From Gymnothorax reevesii (taxonomy: Eukaryota; Chordata; Actinopteri; Anguilliformes; Muraenidae), in assembly GCA_029721435.1 (NCBI GenBank), contig CM056574.1:31930501-31994500 (forward strand): a stretch of 64,000 nt of DNA, written 5' to 3'. Below, in pieces: positions 1-13,000 of this stretch. The notes beneath the pieces are model-generated. The model was not told the DNA's origin, ran no database searches, and saw only the letters and a program-made list of their open reading frames with translations. Positions within the stretch are counted from its first letter, which is position 1; the number at the start of each line of letters is the position of its first letter. The translations under genes were made by a program, and so were the position numbers.

Positions 1-1420
1 TTGGTTTTGAGCCATGATACATCAACTACAACTCAAAAGCTCAGAAAATTGTTTTGATTTTGTTGTGTGGGCAACTCGTTCCGCTTGATTGCACATTGTT
101 TAGAATTTTGCTTATCCTGTCAGGTTGAGTAGAACTCATTGACCAGTCCTTCGAGAAGTTGGTCAATAAATAGCCATAGCAATTGTCAACTTAAATATTC
201 CTTTGCATTATCCCGGGTCAACGTGTGACCATGCCGCGCCTAGATCAAAATCGGTGAGAGCGAGCCGTTGGTATGCTCACTGGTGGAATGTCGCAAAGAC
301 GGGTTGCAAGGAACCTGGGCGTCCACATGTTGACCATATCACGTCTTTGGAGCCGGTGTAATGAAACAGGAAGCACCGGGGATCGACCACGTGCCCCCAG
401 ACCACGTGTCACCACCCCTCAGCAGGATTGCCATATTTGCCTCCAGCACCTGCGCAATAGCTTCCTGCCAGCTACAGTCACTGCTGCTCAGACCAGAGGT
501 CGTCACCAGAACTGGATTAGCGACCAAACCGTACGCAACTTTCACACCCGACGTCCCTGCCATGGTTTTGTGTTGACTCCTGCACGTCGCCGCGTCCGTC
601 TGCGATGGTCAAGGGCACATTTGGGCTGGAATGCTCTCAGGTGGACCAGGGTGCTCCTCTCCAATTAATCGAGGTTCAAGTTGAGTGTGTCTGATGGAAG
701 ACTGCGTGTATGGTGTAGGTGATGGGAACGTTACACTGACGCTACCATCGTGCAGCGTGACTGCTGGGGTGGACCCAGTGTGATGGTTTGGGGTGGAATA
801 AGCAGCAGAAACAAGACAGACCTCATTTTCATTGATGGAAACCTCAGTGCGGCCCGTTACCGTGACAACATCCTTACCCCTGTCGCAGTTCCACTCGTCC
901 ATCGCTATCTCCTAACGCTGCAACAGGATAACGTGAGACCCCATGTCGCCAAAGTCTGTCAGGACTACCTGAACCAGAATAATGTTCAGTGTCTTGATTG
1001 GCCTGCGTATTCCCCAGATTTAAATCCTATAGAACATCTATGGAATACTCTGGATCGCTGGGTGAGAAGGCGTGATCCAGAACCAGCCACAGTCCAACAG
1101 TTGTGTCAAGCACTCCAGGAGGAATGGGACCGCATCACGGAGGCTGAAATTCGGCATTTGATTGACTCAATGCATCGCAGAATCCAGGCTGTGTGTGACG
1201 CCAGAGGAGGCCATACAAGATACTGACTTCGGTGATCCAGAATTCTGCCTTCAATTGATGCAGTGAATTGGAAACCAGGAAAAATATGTTCTTCATTCCT
1301 GACTCTAAAACTATGTTATTGATTTGAATCTTAATATTTGTTATGTATTGTTAAATTTATTGTAAGAAAATGACATGTGTTGCAATAAACCCAGGTGTTG
1401 CGTTGGAAGTTTTGGTCAGT
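1..1420 (+). mobile_element. Tc1-like DNA transposon, left end outside window
   Basis: The body encodes a decayed Tc1-family transposase. The right end reads TTTTGGTCAGTA and abuts a TA at 1421-1422, as expected for a Tc1 terminus. The matching left inverted repeat is not in the window. Confidence 0.8.
231..1226 (+). pseudogene. Tc1-like transposase pseudogene
   Basis: One frame of 332 codons runs from an ATG at 231 (MPRLDQNR) to the canonical family ending GGHTRY and stop at 1226, with no frameshift. It is broken by three in-frame stops: TGA 255-257, TAA 666-668 and TGA 720-722. The N-terminal helix-turn-helix region (SQRRVARNLGV..ISRLW), a GDRPR linker and the C-terminal DDE part (VMVWGGIS, QQDNVRPH, WPAYSPDLNPIEHLW) are clear. 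The second aspartate and the glutamate are 34 residues apart, as in Tc1. The first catalytic aspartate has become Asn, immediately before the second stop. The copy is dead. Confidence 0.9.
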
Positions 1421-1453
1421 ATACATACACGTTTATTTATATGTGCAAAGTGC

Positions 1454-1895
1454 ATTTCAGAGCACATCATTAAGAAGATGAAGTACATGAAAACTACATT
1501 CGTGAATAAAATGCAATTAAATACCAAAACTGCACAAAATAAATAAGGCCACAAAACTAATTCAGAGCACAAACAGAGGAGGAACATGACAACTGCATGT
1601 ATAAAATTGAATAAAATAATATAAAACTGAACAAAATAAATAAGGCCACAAAACTAATTCAGAGCACAAACAGAGGAGGAACATGACAACTGCATGTATA
1701 AAATTGAATAAAATAAAATAAAACTGAACAAAATAAATAAGGCCACAAAACTAAATATTTCACGTCAATGAATCTCTGCATTCATAACACAAACTGAAGA
1801 GGAACATGACAACTGCATGTTTAAAAGTGATTAAAACAAAATTATCAATACTGCACAACATAAATAAGGACATAAAACTAAAAGTTTTGTGTCTG
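1454..1895. repeat. 97-bp tandem repeat, about four copies
   Basis: The block AAATAAATAAGGCCACAAAA recurs with GGCC at 1547, 1644 and 1741 (period 97). Diverged partial units lie on both sides, each with a GAGGAACATGACAACTGCAT core. The array is AT-rich with no coding potential and directly follows the Tc1 right end. Confidence 0.8.
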
Positions 1896-2167
1896 AATTG
1901 TTCTACATTATACGCTCAGTGTATTACTGCCCACCACAGGCCAGATGTATTATAATACATCTCGAGTACCCAAAAAAAACCTCCATTTCACATAAACTCG
2001 CGCTTCAAGTTCAAACTCCTATCGTCACTTGTGAGCTCAACTCTCCTTGCTTCCTCCTCTTCCCCTCAACTCCCCCTCGACTCTCCAGAACCGCAACACA
2101 ACATTTAAAGTGAACGTCAATCGAATGTTGGTTACCATGGCTCCAGAGTCAGACGCGCATTAAACAT

Positions 2168-2620
2168 TTTTCACCTCCGCCAAGGAGGTGAATGTTTTTG
2201 CCGGCGTTGGTTTGTTTGTTTGTTTGTTTGTTTGTCTGTCTGTTAGCAGGATATCTCAAAAACGGCCGCATAGATTTTAACCAAACTTAGCAGGATGTTT
2301 GAGTAGCACTAGAGGAACAAGTGATTAAATGGCATATCTAGGCCAAAGTACAGCTGGGATATTGGCCGAAATTCAAGATTTCAAGTCTTTCCAATGGGCG
2401 AGATTTCCAATCGCTGTGCTTTTGGGTTTTGCTACCACCTGGCAGTAAAATGCAATAATACGGTACAATAGCCTGCAAAAATAACTCATGCACAGAGTTG
2501 CCTGGGCGTTGCGAAGGTGCTGCGCTCTTTGAATGCTCTTGTTTTTTTAAATTTTTTTTATCCAAAACTCTGCGACCCACTCAGAACGGGTCCGAGACCC
2601 ACCAGTTGAGAACCACTGCT
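2168..2620. repeat. Dispersed repeat (CCTCCGCCAAGGAGG family) joined to a hAT-like end
   Basis: It starts with the small hairpin CACCTCCGCCAAGGAGGTG, then GTTT/GTCT repeats and AGCAGGATATCTCAAAAACG, shared in outline with the element at 60375. Its right part ends CCACCAGTTGAGAACCACTG near 2620; the reverse complement is a typical fish hAT terminus. The other hAT end was not identified. Confidence 0.55.
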
Positions 2621-3661
2621 GTTAAGTTCCATACAAGTTCTATACAAGGTAGAATTAGTGCTTTTGAGAACTATATAAACGCCTGGTTACTTTTCTAAGT
2701 TAAGGATACCTGTAATTGGCAAAGTCAATTTCTTTCAGTTTCTTTCAATTGTTCAAAGCTCGCCTAAGAGCAAAGTGAGCAAATTCAGGTGTCAAGAGCT
2801 GTAATGTGAACTCCGGAAAATGGCTAGCTTGCAGCCAAACAGAAAGTACAAGTTATCGTCAGCATTTGCACAACTCCAATGCCATAACGTTGGTGGTTAG
2901 CAATCCGTCTCCCTGATTTGAGCAAGTAATATTTCAGTTTAAACTTCCATAAAAATGTAAAACTGGCTGTTATATCTGCCTGGAACCGAAACTAACCGAG
3001 AGAAACTGCCAGTAAAATGGAAAGATACTTCACTTTCTGTGAATGATCTGCAACAAGCTAGCTGCAGATAATCTGGACTAAACATTATATTTTCATTTGG
3101 TCTGCAAATGGGTACATAACAAGGGAATACATAGCTAGCAACATGCATTGCTACACTTTATGCATTCGTGTTGTGATCCTCATACCAGGCGACTGAGACA
3201 TCTTAACTGGGGATTTCCCTGTCAGGCACCCATTTAACTAGCATGGATAACGTACCGACATAAGAGAAGTACTATGGACGCCACATTGGTCTCTGCAAGT
3301 ATTCACTCCGACAGCCTCGACTTCCCACACTCTATGTTACGGACCCAGTCCGCATCCCCTTTTATCGTCTCCCCGGGCCTGCCTGATCACCCATTGAACG
3401 TGGTTGCCCGTCGGGAAATAACAAGAGAACTTGCAGTTCCCCGACTGAAATTTCTCGTTGCCCCGGGACGTCGGGCAAGCGATTTTGCGAGCCCTGCTAT
3501 TGTATTGCTACAGTAACGTTACAACCTCAAAGATGAAGACAACTTTGTCAATATAAGGTATTTGTTCTTGCAGCAGGATGAGGAAGTGTGTGAACAAGTG
3601 TTCACTCCCTCATTGTAACGTTTGCCCTTTGTGTGCTGGCTGAATGCCCTCCCCTGTGCAG
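2621..3661. other. Intronic/5' region, nothing recognised
   Basis: No exon, RNA gene or clear repeat was found up to the psme3ip1 acceptor. The conserved N-terminal psme3ip1 exon was looked for here and not found. A short + strand frame at 3274-3516 has no recognisable similarity. Confidence 0.5.
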
Positions 3662-3760
3662 AGGTCCCAGAGGAGGAGTATGACCCCCGCTCTCTGTTCG
3701 AGCGACTGCAGCAGCAGAAGGACAGGAAACAGGAGGAGTACGAGGAGCAGTTCAAATTCA
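3662..3760 (+). CDS. psme3ip1: psme3ip1 internal exon ([10 protein letters not shown] block)
   Basis: Acceptor TGCAG ends at 3661 and donor GTAAGC starts at 3761. The 99-nt exon enters with 2 nt completing a codon (probably Glu) and leaves 1 nt. It reads [16 protein letters not shown].. and ends EEYEEQFKF, the NIP30-domain segment that is nearly identical in vertebrates. A pure CT microsatellite begins about 12 nt after the donor. Confidence 0.94.
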
Positions 3761-3767
3761 GTAAGCG

Positions 3768-3798
<31 letters not shown>

Positions 3799-3893
3799 CA
3801 TCTCTCTTTCTCTCTCCTCACTCACTATCGCTTGCATTCTGTCACTCTTCACCTATCACTATCACTCTGTTGGTCTTCATCAATCCCCCCTCC

Positions 3894-3931
<38 letters not shown>

Positions 3932-4006
3932 CTCACTCACTATCGCTTGCATTCTGTCACTCTTCACCTATCACTATCACTCTGTTGTTCTTCATCAATC
4001 CCCCCG

Positions 4007-4045
<39 letters not shown>

Positions 4046-7000
4046 CCCCCCATCTGTCAATTTTCTATTTCATTTGGCTTTATTGGCATGAGAATCAATA
4101 CATCCTTGTTCCCAAAGCATAGGTTTAGGCAGAACAAGCAAAAAAAAAGACAAAACATAAATGCATATGATTATTACTATAAATGTAATTCTAGGATAAT
4201 TATGTTATGGTAGAAAAGGATGCTTGTCTCTGACTGTAATACAGTAGTGATACATGCTGACTTTATGGCAGGAGAAAACACATTTGGCTGCTCTCCATGC
4301 TGAACCTTTATCTTCCCGCTGCAAAATCAAAAAAAAAAATTTTTGTCCCCAGAGCATAACGTGAAACCTGGGGTTATCAAATTTGGGAAATATGATTTTT
4401 ATGTCGTTACATTTTGGACATTCACATAGAAAATGTGTTTCCGTTTCAATGTCCGGGTGACAGTGTGTACAGACACGTTCCTCTCTTAGTTTCCACGATA
4501 TTGAATGGCAACCTCTTTCAATTTCATGTTCGCGGTCGCTGACCCTGTATTTTCTCAGAATTTATTTCTCTTTTTGGAGCCAATGGATGAAGCCGGGCAG
4601 CTTCTGTGGATCCGCTGTCTTCGTCTCGGCTGCTCTCGGGTCCATAGAGATTTTTCTTGTGGACGCTTTACGGGCCAAAAATTCTGATTCCTTTAATATT
4701 TGGTGTGGACTTAGGCTATGGTCAGGTCACAACTCTTATCAGTTTTGGTTTCCATGGCAACAGAATTGGCTGATTAAAGCACAATTTCATGCTGAATATC
4801 TGCCCCCTTCAGTGTCTGGCTTGTGAACACTCTAAGGCTGTGTCCGAAATAAATCGGACACTACGCACTAAATACTAAACATATCGTACAATTTACTTTT
4901 GTGTAAATAAACAGGAGTATGGTTTTTCTATCAGACACATTTAACTGTTACTTCCTGAAAACGTTCTTGCCAGTTGGAGATGCGTAACTGTGGCAACCAC
5001 GTTAACCTCAGCCTCATCTGCAAACGAGAGATTATCTCCACAATTACCGGAGGAAACTAACAACTTCTTCATTGCCTATCCCTTCTCACTCGCTTAACAT
5101 TCCTAATGTTAACTGTTAATTTACGTTCAAGACTTGAGAAAGGCCATACAGGCCGAAACGTTGTCTGAATAAAAACTTGGCAGCAGGACAAGAGTGTGCG
5201 GTATCCTTCGCTTCAAACTCAACTACTACCCATTACCTGCACCTCGTAACTTCTGGTGTGCGTTGGCTTTTCTTCTTCAAAAATAATTTACGTTGGATAA
5301 CATTAGCTCCTTTGCGAACATTGCGACCACGACAGTGCTTTTACAGCTAACGTCTCATACAATGCTGTGGCCAAGGATTTGATTTGCAAGAATCATGTCT
5401 GACCTAAGCTTTAAAAAAAAAACACTGCAACGCAATGTTAAATCTTTAGACTTGCTTACATACTGAAAAGTGATTGAGGTGACAGAGGCGGAATCGTTAT
5501 AGACTGCATGACTAGCGTCCTCTGTCCACCAAAGTGGAACAACATCGACCATAACGGACAATGGAGGACAGCGATCTCAATGCCTTTGTCACCTTAATAA
5601 CTCTTCAGTTTATTTTTCATATTTTTCATTGCGTCGCAAAGTTTTCAACCTTGCAGTAAAAGCGAACTCTCCAATAATTGTCATATTTTAAGCATGGGGT
5701 GGAGCAGACTGACACACTGTAATAGACGTGGTCATCATCGCATTGCATGATGGGATGTTTATGCCGGCGTAGTGTCTAGTGTTTGCATACTGTAATATTT
5801 CTTTGGAAATAGTACCCATATTGCATACTGCTGGTTTCATACAACGATTTCGGACATACTAAGAAGTCTAGCATAGCGTTTTCCCGTTCTCTATAGTCTG
5901 TTTGTGTGGAATTTTAGACACGGCCTAAATGTCTGAGTTTTCAAGATATCGCAAGTGGGTGGTCAGGGCCCACACCCATGCAGACGCAGGTAACCAAACT
6001 GTAGTTGTTTTTTTACTCCTCAGCCCGGACAAAAGGGGCAGAAGGTATTGTTGTCGCTTTTGCAGACGGGTGTACGGGTGGACGGGCGTCCAGGAGCCAG
6101 CCATTCTCCAGGCCATTTCTTTGTAACCGCTTGGGTTAGGACGGGGCTATTCAATATTATCCTGCAAGGGCTGGTGTGGGTGCAGGCTTTCATTCCAACC
6201 AAGCACTTACACACCTGGTACTACTAATCAAATTCTTTAGCAAAGACTCTTGGTGTTGATTAGTGGTGTCAGGTGTGTAAGTGCTCGGTTGGAATGAAAG
6301 CCTGCACCCACACCGCTCCTCTCTGGACTCTGTTGAATAGCCCTGGGTTAGGAACTTCATTTTGCACATGTGGACTCGCCTTGGTGGGTAGCCGTGCCTC
6401 ATCGAGGATTCATACCTGAATGACCTTTCACTTCAACCAAGTCACCTTCACCACTCATTCAATATGTAAGGGCTGAGGGGCACTGCCTTCACTCCCGTGA
6501 AGCACATTTGTTTTGCGGAATTGGATACCACTGCTCAGAGATTAATAACAGAGTAGTTTGTGTTGCATTTTATTTTAATTCCCCCATTGTCCTGTATATT
6601 CTTTTAATTTTGTTTCAGGTTTTTGATTGATGGTTGATGATTGGAGGCGCACTGACTGTGGTGTTTAGCTCGGCGTATCTCGGAGGCAGCTGGTCCAGCC
6701 GGTGCTCACCAGGAGAATGCTGATTACTTAGGAGAGCTTTGTAAGCCAGGGAATGCTGATGAGCCTCATTTAGATTTCGCTGCGATTTAATTGATCTTTT
6801 TTATATTTGAAATTTCTGAGGGAATGATATACCAAGTTCTGCTCTACATGCATCGCTTGAGGTATTTGGGCAGACTTATAATTTGCTTTTCCAAATTCCA
6901 GCTGTAATTTTTCTGGGAAAGTTTCATACCAGATTTTACATTTTGGTTTTTAAAAAGGATGCTGTATTTCACTTCATTTTAGCATAACTGGTATGATCAG

Positions 7001-10000
7001 AGAGTTGAATATTTTTTAGCCAAGTTCTGGTGGGGATGTTTGTTTTTCTTAATTAACTTTTAAATGCATACAAGGCTCTCAGAGCTTTTATTAAAGGGAG
7101 TGTTTATAGCCAGGCTGTGGCCTGGTGTCGCCCAGAGTGAAGCTGTATCTCTGTTGATTTCCCAGATATCTGGCTTTAATAATGCCACAAACATTACCCC
7201 TCTCAGCACTTTCAATATGTTTATACTAATGCCCATCATGGCTTATTGAATCAGATTTCTTTTTTTAAGTCTATAAAACATGCAAATATTTTCCTTTTTA
7301 TGCCCCCGTAAATGCTCTATCTATCTGTCTGCACTTTGCCATGGGTATAACTTTTGAACGGCTCATGATAGGACTTTGATACTTGGCATATGCATTGCTT
7401 GTGAGAAGGCATTTCAGATGGGGTCATGACTTTTGACCTTGTGACCTTCACCTTGGAGCATGACGTTTGGTGACCAAAACCAACATGGGCCATAACTTTT
7501 CATTAGCTAGTAATAGGCATTTGATACGTGGCATATGTATTCCTTAGGATAAGGCCTTTCTGATGAGGTAATGAATGTTGACCTTGTGACCTTCACCTTT
7601 AACCTTTGATTGACTCATGATAGGCCTTTAATGGTTAGCATGCGCATGTTATGCACGGGGGCATGTGTTTCACAAACACATCTTGTTTTTTGTAGTTTTC
7701 AATGGGGGTGTGTCTGTTGTAAATGTGGTCTGAAGTTTTATACATCATTAAAAAGTCAATTAAATTTTTACTTAAGACATTGTATTTGCTTAGGAAGGAC
7801 ACAGCACTGATAGTAATAATACTACTGAAAACCTTCCCCAGGCTTCTCTCTCTCTCTCTCTCTCTCTCTCTCCCCCTCCCCAACCCCTCTCACTGTCACT
7901 CAGGACAGACAGGCAGGACTCAGTCACACTCTGAGTGACACCTTCATTCTCACCCCCTTCTCACACTGTGGAGTGGCATTAGAGCCTGTGTGTGCGCGCG
8001 CGAGTGTGTGTGTGTGAGTGTGTGTGCGCGTGCTCGCCTTTGGTGTTGGCCTGTGTGTCTGCAAGGGTGTTTTGTGGAGGTGGGATGGTGTGCGCTTTGT
8101 ATGATATCAGAGAGGGCTGGTTGTGTGTTGTGTTCATCTTATATAGGGGTGAGTGTGTATGTATCTATTTTGGGGTGGCGACGTGTGTGTATTTGTGCAT
8201 GTGGGGGATGGCTGTATGTGTGTATTTGTGCATGTGGGTATTGGCTGTATGTGCGAGTGAGTCCTCTCTATAACTGCGCGTGTGCATGTGTATGCGCGTG
8301 TGAGACGGAGAGAACAGATGTGGCCTGCCACTGACTCCAGATCAGAAGCAGCTCTGTTCAGAGATGACTGCAGTCTGGCTTGATTTCAGCAGCCTCCTCA
8401 TATCTCTGGTGACCAGAGCCCCTCCCTGTACCTGCTCTCTCCGTGTTCCACACGTGCACGTCTCTGTCCCCGCAGGGACCTTGAAACGCCATTAGCCGCA
8501 ACTGGATTCTAATTAATAAATGATAGATGTATGTCTATTAATATGCTTCGGCAACACAAAATGTCATTTTTGTCATGTCAGTTAAGCAAAGTTGAACTGA
8601 ATTAAATCTCAGCGCCTAAGGGGAGGGCCTGCTGAGAGTAGCTGTCGGCTAGATTCCAAATTCGCAATCTATATATTACAAGGCTGACAAGTGAGGCGAT
8701 TCTGTTGCCAAAGTCTTCAACCTTGCTATAGGTTGGGTCATACACTGTTTTCAGGGTGAAATGTTGTGCTCTGCTTTGGGTGGCTAACCTGGCCCAGTTA
8801 GTGGTTTTTCCATGATTTTTATATTTTTTTTTTTGCGCTCCACAGAGAACATGGTGAAGGGCCTGGACGAGGACGAGTCAAACTTCCTGGACGAGGTCTC
8901 CAGGCAGCAGTCTCTGGTGGAGAAACATAGGAGAGACGAGGAGACGCGGGAGCTGACGGAGTACAGAATATCCTTCCGGCTCTTTCCGTCTTATTCTCCT
9001 TTTCTCATTCACACTCATTTGCGCATTTGTTCATTCGCGTTCTGGCAGCAAAATTTAAAAAGGCTCTGTTCTTTGTGACAGTTACATGAAGGAACTTGTC
9101 TCCTCTGTTGTTGATGATTAAAATGCGACTCCGTTAATACAAAGAGCAAAACGAGGCCCCCTTGGTGTATGAAAATGATAAAATTTAATCTGTTTGAAAT
9201 TGATATAAGAAACGCAAGGGCGTGCAATTGCTCTCTTCGCAATAATAGAATGGAAATCAGAGGCAGCTTTTTGGCAAATGAACTCTTCTGATCTAGTTCA
9301 CTCGCTCATTCGCGCATTCGTTTCCTCAGTCAGGATGAGGCGCGCGGGAGCGTCGAGCGCATTAGCACCATGTCTCGATTTGGCACCTTATTCGCACCCC
9401 CACGGGCCGTTCGCACATTAATTTCTTAGCTCCTTTATTCATTAGTCTGCGCTTTCACGCCGACGGGAGCTGCAGAAGAGTTTTAGAACCCTCAGCCATT
9501 TCGCCAATGTTGGGGAAAAAAAAAAAAAAAAAAAAAGCCTCTGCACCTCTCACCGCTGCCCCCTTGCTGGGCCCAGCGGCGGGCAAAACACCTTTCCAGT
9601 CAGCTTTCACATGCTTTACTTGAGTTTAGAAGAGACTTGATGCTGGTTAAGTTTTTGGCTCAACGGAAAAACTTGCGGAAGACTATCACTATTTGTCTCT
9701 GTTGTGTCTGGAGCACAGGGCTTCCACTGTAGCTCTTTAGTTGACTGGATTTTATGCTGTCCGGTTCACTCCATCACGTGACCTCCCTAGTCTTGCTCAG
9801 CGGTTCTCCTCCATGACTTTTTTTTTGTTCTGCCCCTCCTATTGGCCCTTCGAGGGCTCCGCTTCAGGGCCAGGAGGGTGTTGACAACCCCCGCCCCCTC
9901 TCCGTCCCTGCCTGCTCTGAGACCTGGAGGGTTCAGCCGTTGCTATAGAAACCCATCCAATCACAAGAACTGTAACGACACCCAGTGCCCCGCAGACAGT

Positions 10001-13000
10001 GCAATAGCCTAAGGAGGGTGAAGATGTTCAGAATTAGAACAAAATAATTAGCTTTATTTTTCGAGCATACTTTTCTTTATTTTTTTTAGTCAATGGACTG
10101 TCTATGGTTCCCCAGATTTTAATCAGATTGTCAGAGCTTTGATGGACACCAGATCTCCACACAGCTATAACCTGAGTTGGACCCCGTTTAGACCTGCAGC
10201 CTCGCTCTGCCTGTCTCTGGTTTTCGAGTTGCCTCACACCACACAAACACTGATATGCTGAAGGACTTTAGTTCTGCATGTATTATACATTGTTTAACAA
10301 ATTTATTAGACCACCTGCCATAAAAGCAAGAAGCTTGTTAAAAACTTGTTTGAAACTAAAAATTGTATTGTTATTTCCTAGGCAAATAACAGCCTGAAAT
10401 GAGTAAATAGTCCTTATTCACACATAAAAACCAAAAAAACTTAATATTTTGTATGGCCTCTTTTGTCCTTGATAACAGCTTGCATTTTTGCATTCAACCG
10501 CTAAAACTCATTTTTCACCTTTCACCCGACGAAAGTTGGTCGAGGGGTATTGACGTGGCGTGCGGCGTCCGTTCGTCAACTTTTTGTTTCTGGATGATCG
10601 CTGAAAATTGCCTTGGCCAAATGTTCTCATTTTTGGTGGTAAGTTGGGGGTGGTTACAGGAAGCTCCCTATTGATTTGTGTCCCACTCCGATCATCAATA
10701 TGGCCCCCATGGCAGCCATCTTCATTTTAATTTCTGGAAGATAACTGAAAAACGCCTTGGCCAAATGTTCTCATTTTTGGTGGTATGTTGGGGGTGGTTA
10801 CAGGAAGTTGTCCTGCTCCAATAATCAATATGGCCGCCAATAAAGCGAAAGGCTGAAGGGTCCCGCTCGCGACAGCGCCGTATTTTTATGATCACCAATG
10901 TAAGTAAATAACTGTTATTTGCCATCTTTATTAAAAAATAGTAATGCGCTGAACTATTTTTTTTCTGCTTTTTTGTAAAACAGTAAAGTCGAAAATTTAT
11001 GGATAACAACTACAATTACATTTTAGCATAGAAAATATTTCAATTTAAGAGCTTGTGCATACTGGTGGATTAACCATTTCAGAAACATAATAATTATTTT
11101 GATAATTAGCAACACTGTTAATTTAGGGCAGCTGTGGCATAAACCTTACATTGGGTGCTGGTCTAATAAATTTAAGCACTGTATATGGTGCGATTTCTGA
11201 CCCAATGATAGTTCCAGAACTAAATAAACCGATTTAACTGAAAGTTGGTTTTATGACAGGTTCAATAACAAGTGTTAGCCAAGTCATTTTGAAGTGCCAA
11301 AACGCATTATTGTTTGGTCACGAATCACACCGTAAATGATATTTGCAGAACTCAAGTCCTTCAGTATTTTTTGACATTACAGTAGGTTCAAGGGCTGGGC
11401 GATACGGACAAAATCGTAAAAAACATCGCAACATTTTTGACCGAATAGCTTGATATGTATATTGTAGGGATAAAAAAATATTTATACAATGACATTTTCG
11501 ATAAACACTCATAGTATTGTGGATATGATGACAAAGCTGGAACAGGCAACTGCTAGAAAAGTGCTGACATGCAGCAAACTGCATCACTTTCCCTGTAATG
11601 CAGCCTGTTGAGCCAGACAGGACAATGCTTATGTCATATCAAGATACTACAATACCCAGAATCCGAGACAATGTCTTGTCACATATCAAGATATCGCTAT
11701 AGATATAGATAGATCTCGAAACACAACAAAAATTTAACATGAAAACTAAAAGGTTACTATTATCGGCTTTGATTCAGTGTCGTTTTGACTATGCCCGCTC
11801 CATGTGGTACAGTGGACTTACTAGAAAGTTGAAAAATCACTTGCAAACTATGCAGAACAAAATTGTTATACATTTGATGAACGTACCACCTAGAACTCAT
11901 ATCGGTTTGAATGAACTTAAATTGATAGGTGTCCTCCCTGTAGAATATAGGGTTGAACAACTGAAGCGGAATCAGATGTACAGTATTGTAAATGGTAGTG
12001 CACCAGATTATCTGAACTTCTATATAAACCGTGTTGTAAATCAGCACCGCTATAACACGAGAAGTGGTGAACTTCCATGTCATGTCCCCAGGGTTGGTAG
12101 CGCATGTTCCACCTAATTTTTCTGTACTGGTATTAGTGTGTGGAACAAATTACCTGGTTCTGTCTTGTTTTTTATTTGCACGAGGACCACATTGGAAATA
12201 ACTGTTGTTTTTGTAATTCTTTAATGTGCTGTCGTCTGTGATTTGTTTTATATATTTGTATTTTCAATGTACATGTATACATTTTTACCTCAATAAAATC
12301 AATCAATCAATTATATCGTTATATGCCCAGCCCTAGTAAGTGCTCACCCAGACCGTCATAAACAAGTTGTGTGATTATAAGCGTGCCTGCTCAGTATGAT
12401 ATTCGATATGGCGCGGTACAAGGCGGGCAGTACTTTTCTGGTTGTTTTGCTTTCGTCCTCAAGCACATTAGTTTGGATAATAAAATGGACGAAGAGGTTG
12501 AAGGTTCTGGCTGATTGCTTAATTTGAGGATATTATTGGATTACATGCCCTCTCTGCGAGCATGTTGATGCAAAATGTCCATTCCTGCTGCCTGTGTCCA
12601 TTTGCATATAACTGGGAGCAGACGTTGTCACGGCAACTGCGTCTCGCCAGCGAGGTGTCCGTGACGACGGGCAGGGAGAGTTGGCGCCTTTGCCGCCGGC
12701 TTACAGCAGCAAGTGGCAGTGCTTGGATCGCCTTCATGTTGCGTAGCCTCGCCTGTTTGAGACGGTGTCTGTAGATGTGTGGAAGACGAGCAATTAAATT
12801 ATTAGGTGTGATTTTTTGGAAAGGGGCTGGTGCTTTTTGATTGGGGTGGGTCTGAATTGGTTGAGTTTGATTGGCAGGTTGACTCAGTGGTGGGTAATTG
12901 GTGGTTTTGTTTTTGGGAAGGATAATTGGTGGTTTTGGATGATTGTTTAGTGTTTTACACAGAAAAATCCTTTCTGTGGTAGTATTATGGGGGCTCTTCT

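Noticed and set aside
3610..4213. Ser/Leu-rich and Arg/Glu-rich frames
   Set aside because: CT-microsatellite translations overlapping the real psme3ip1 exon in other frames.
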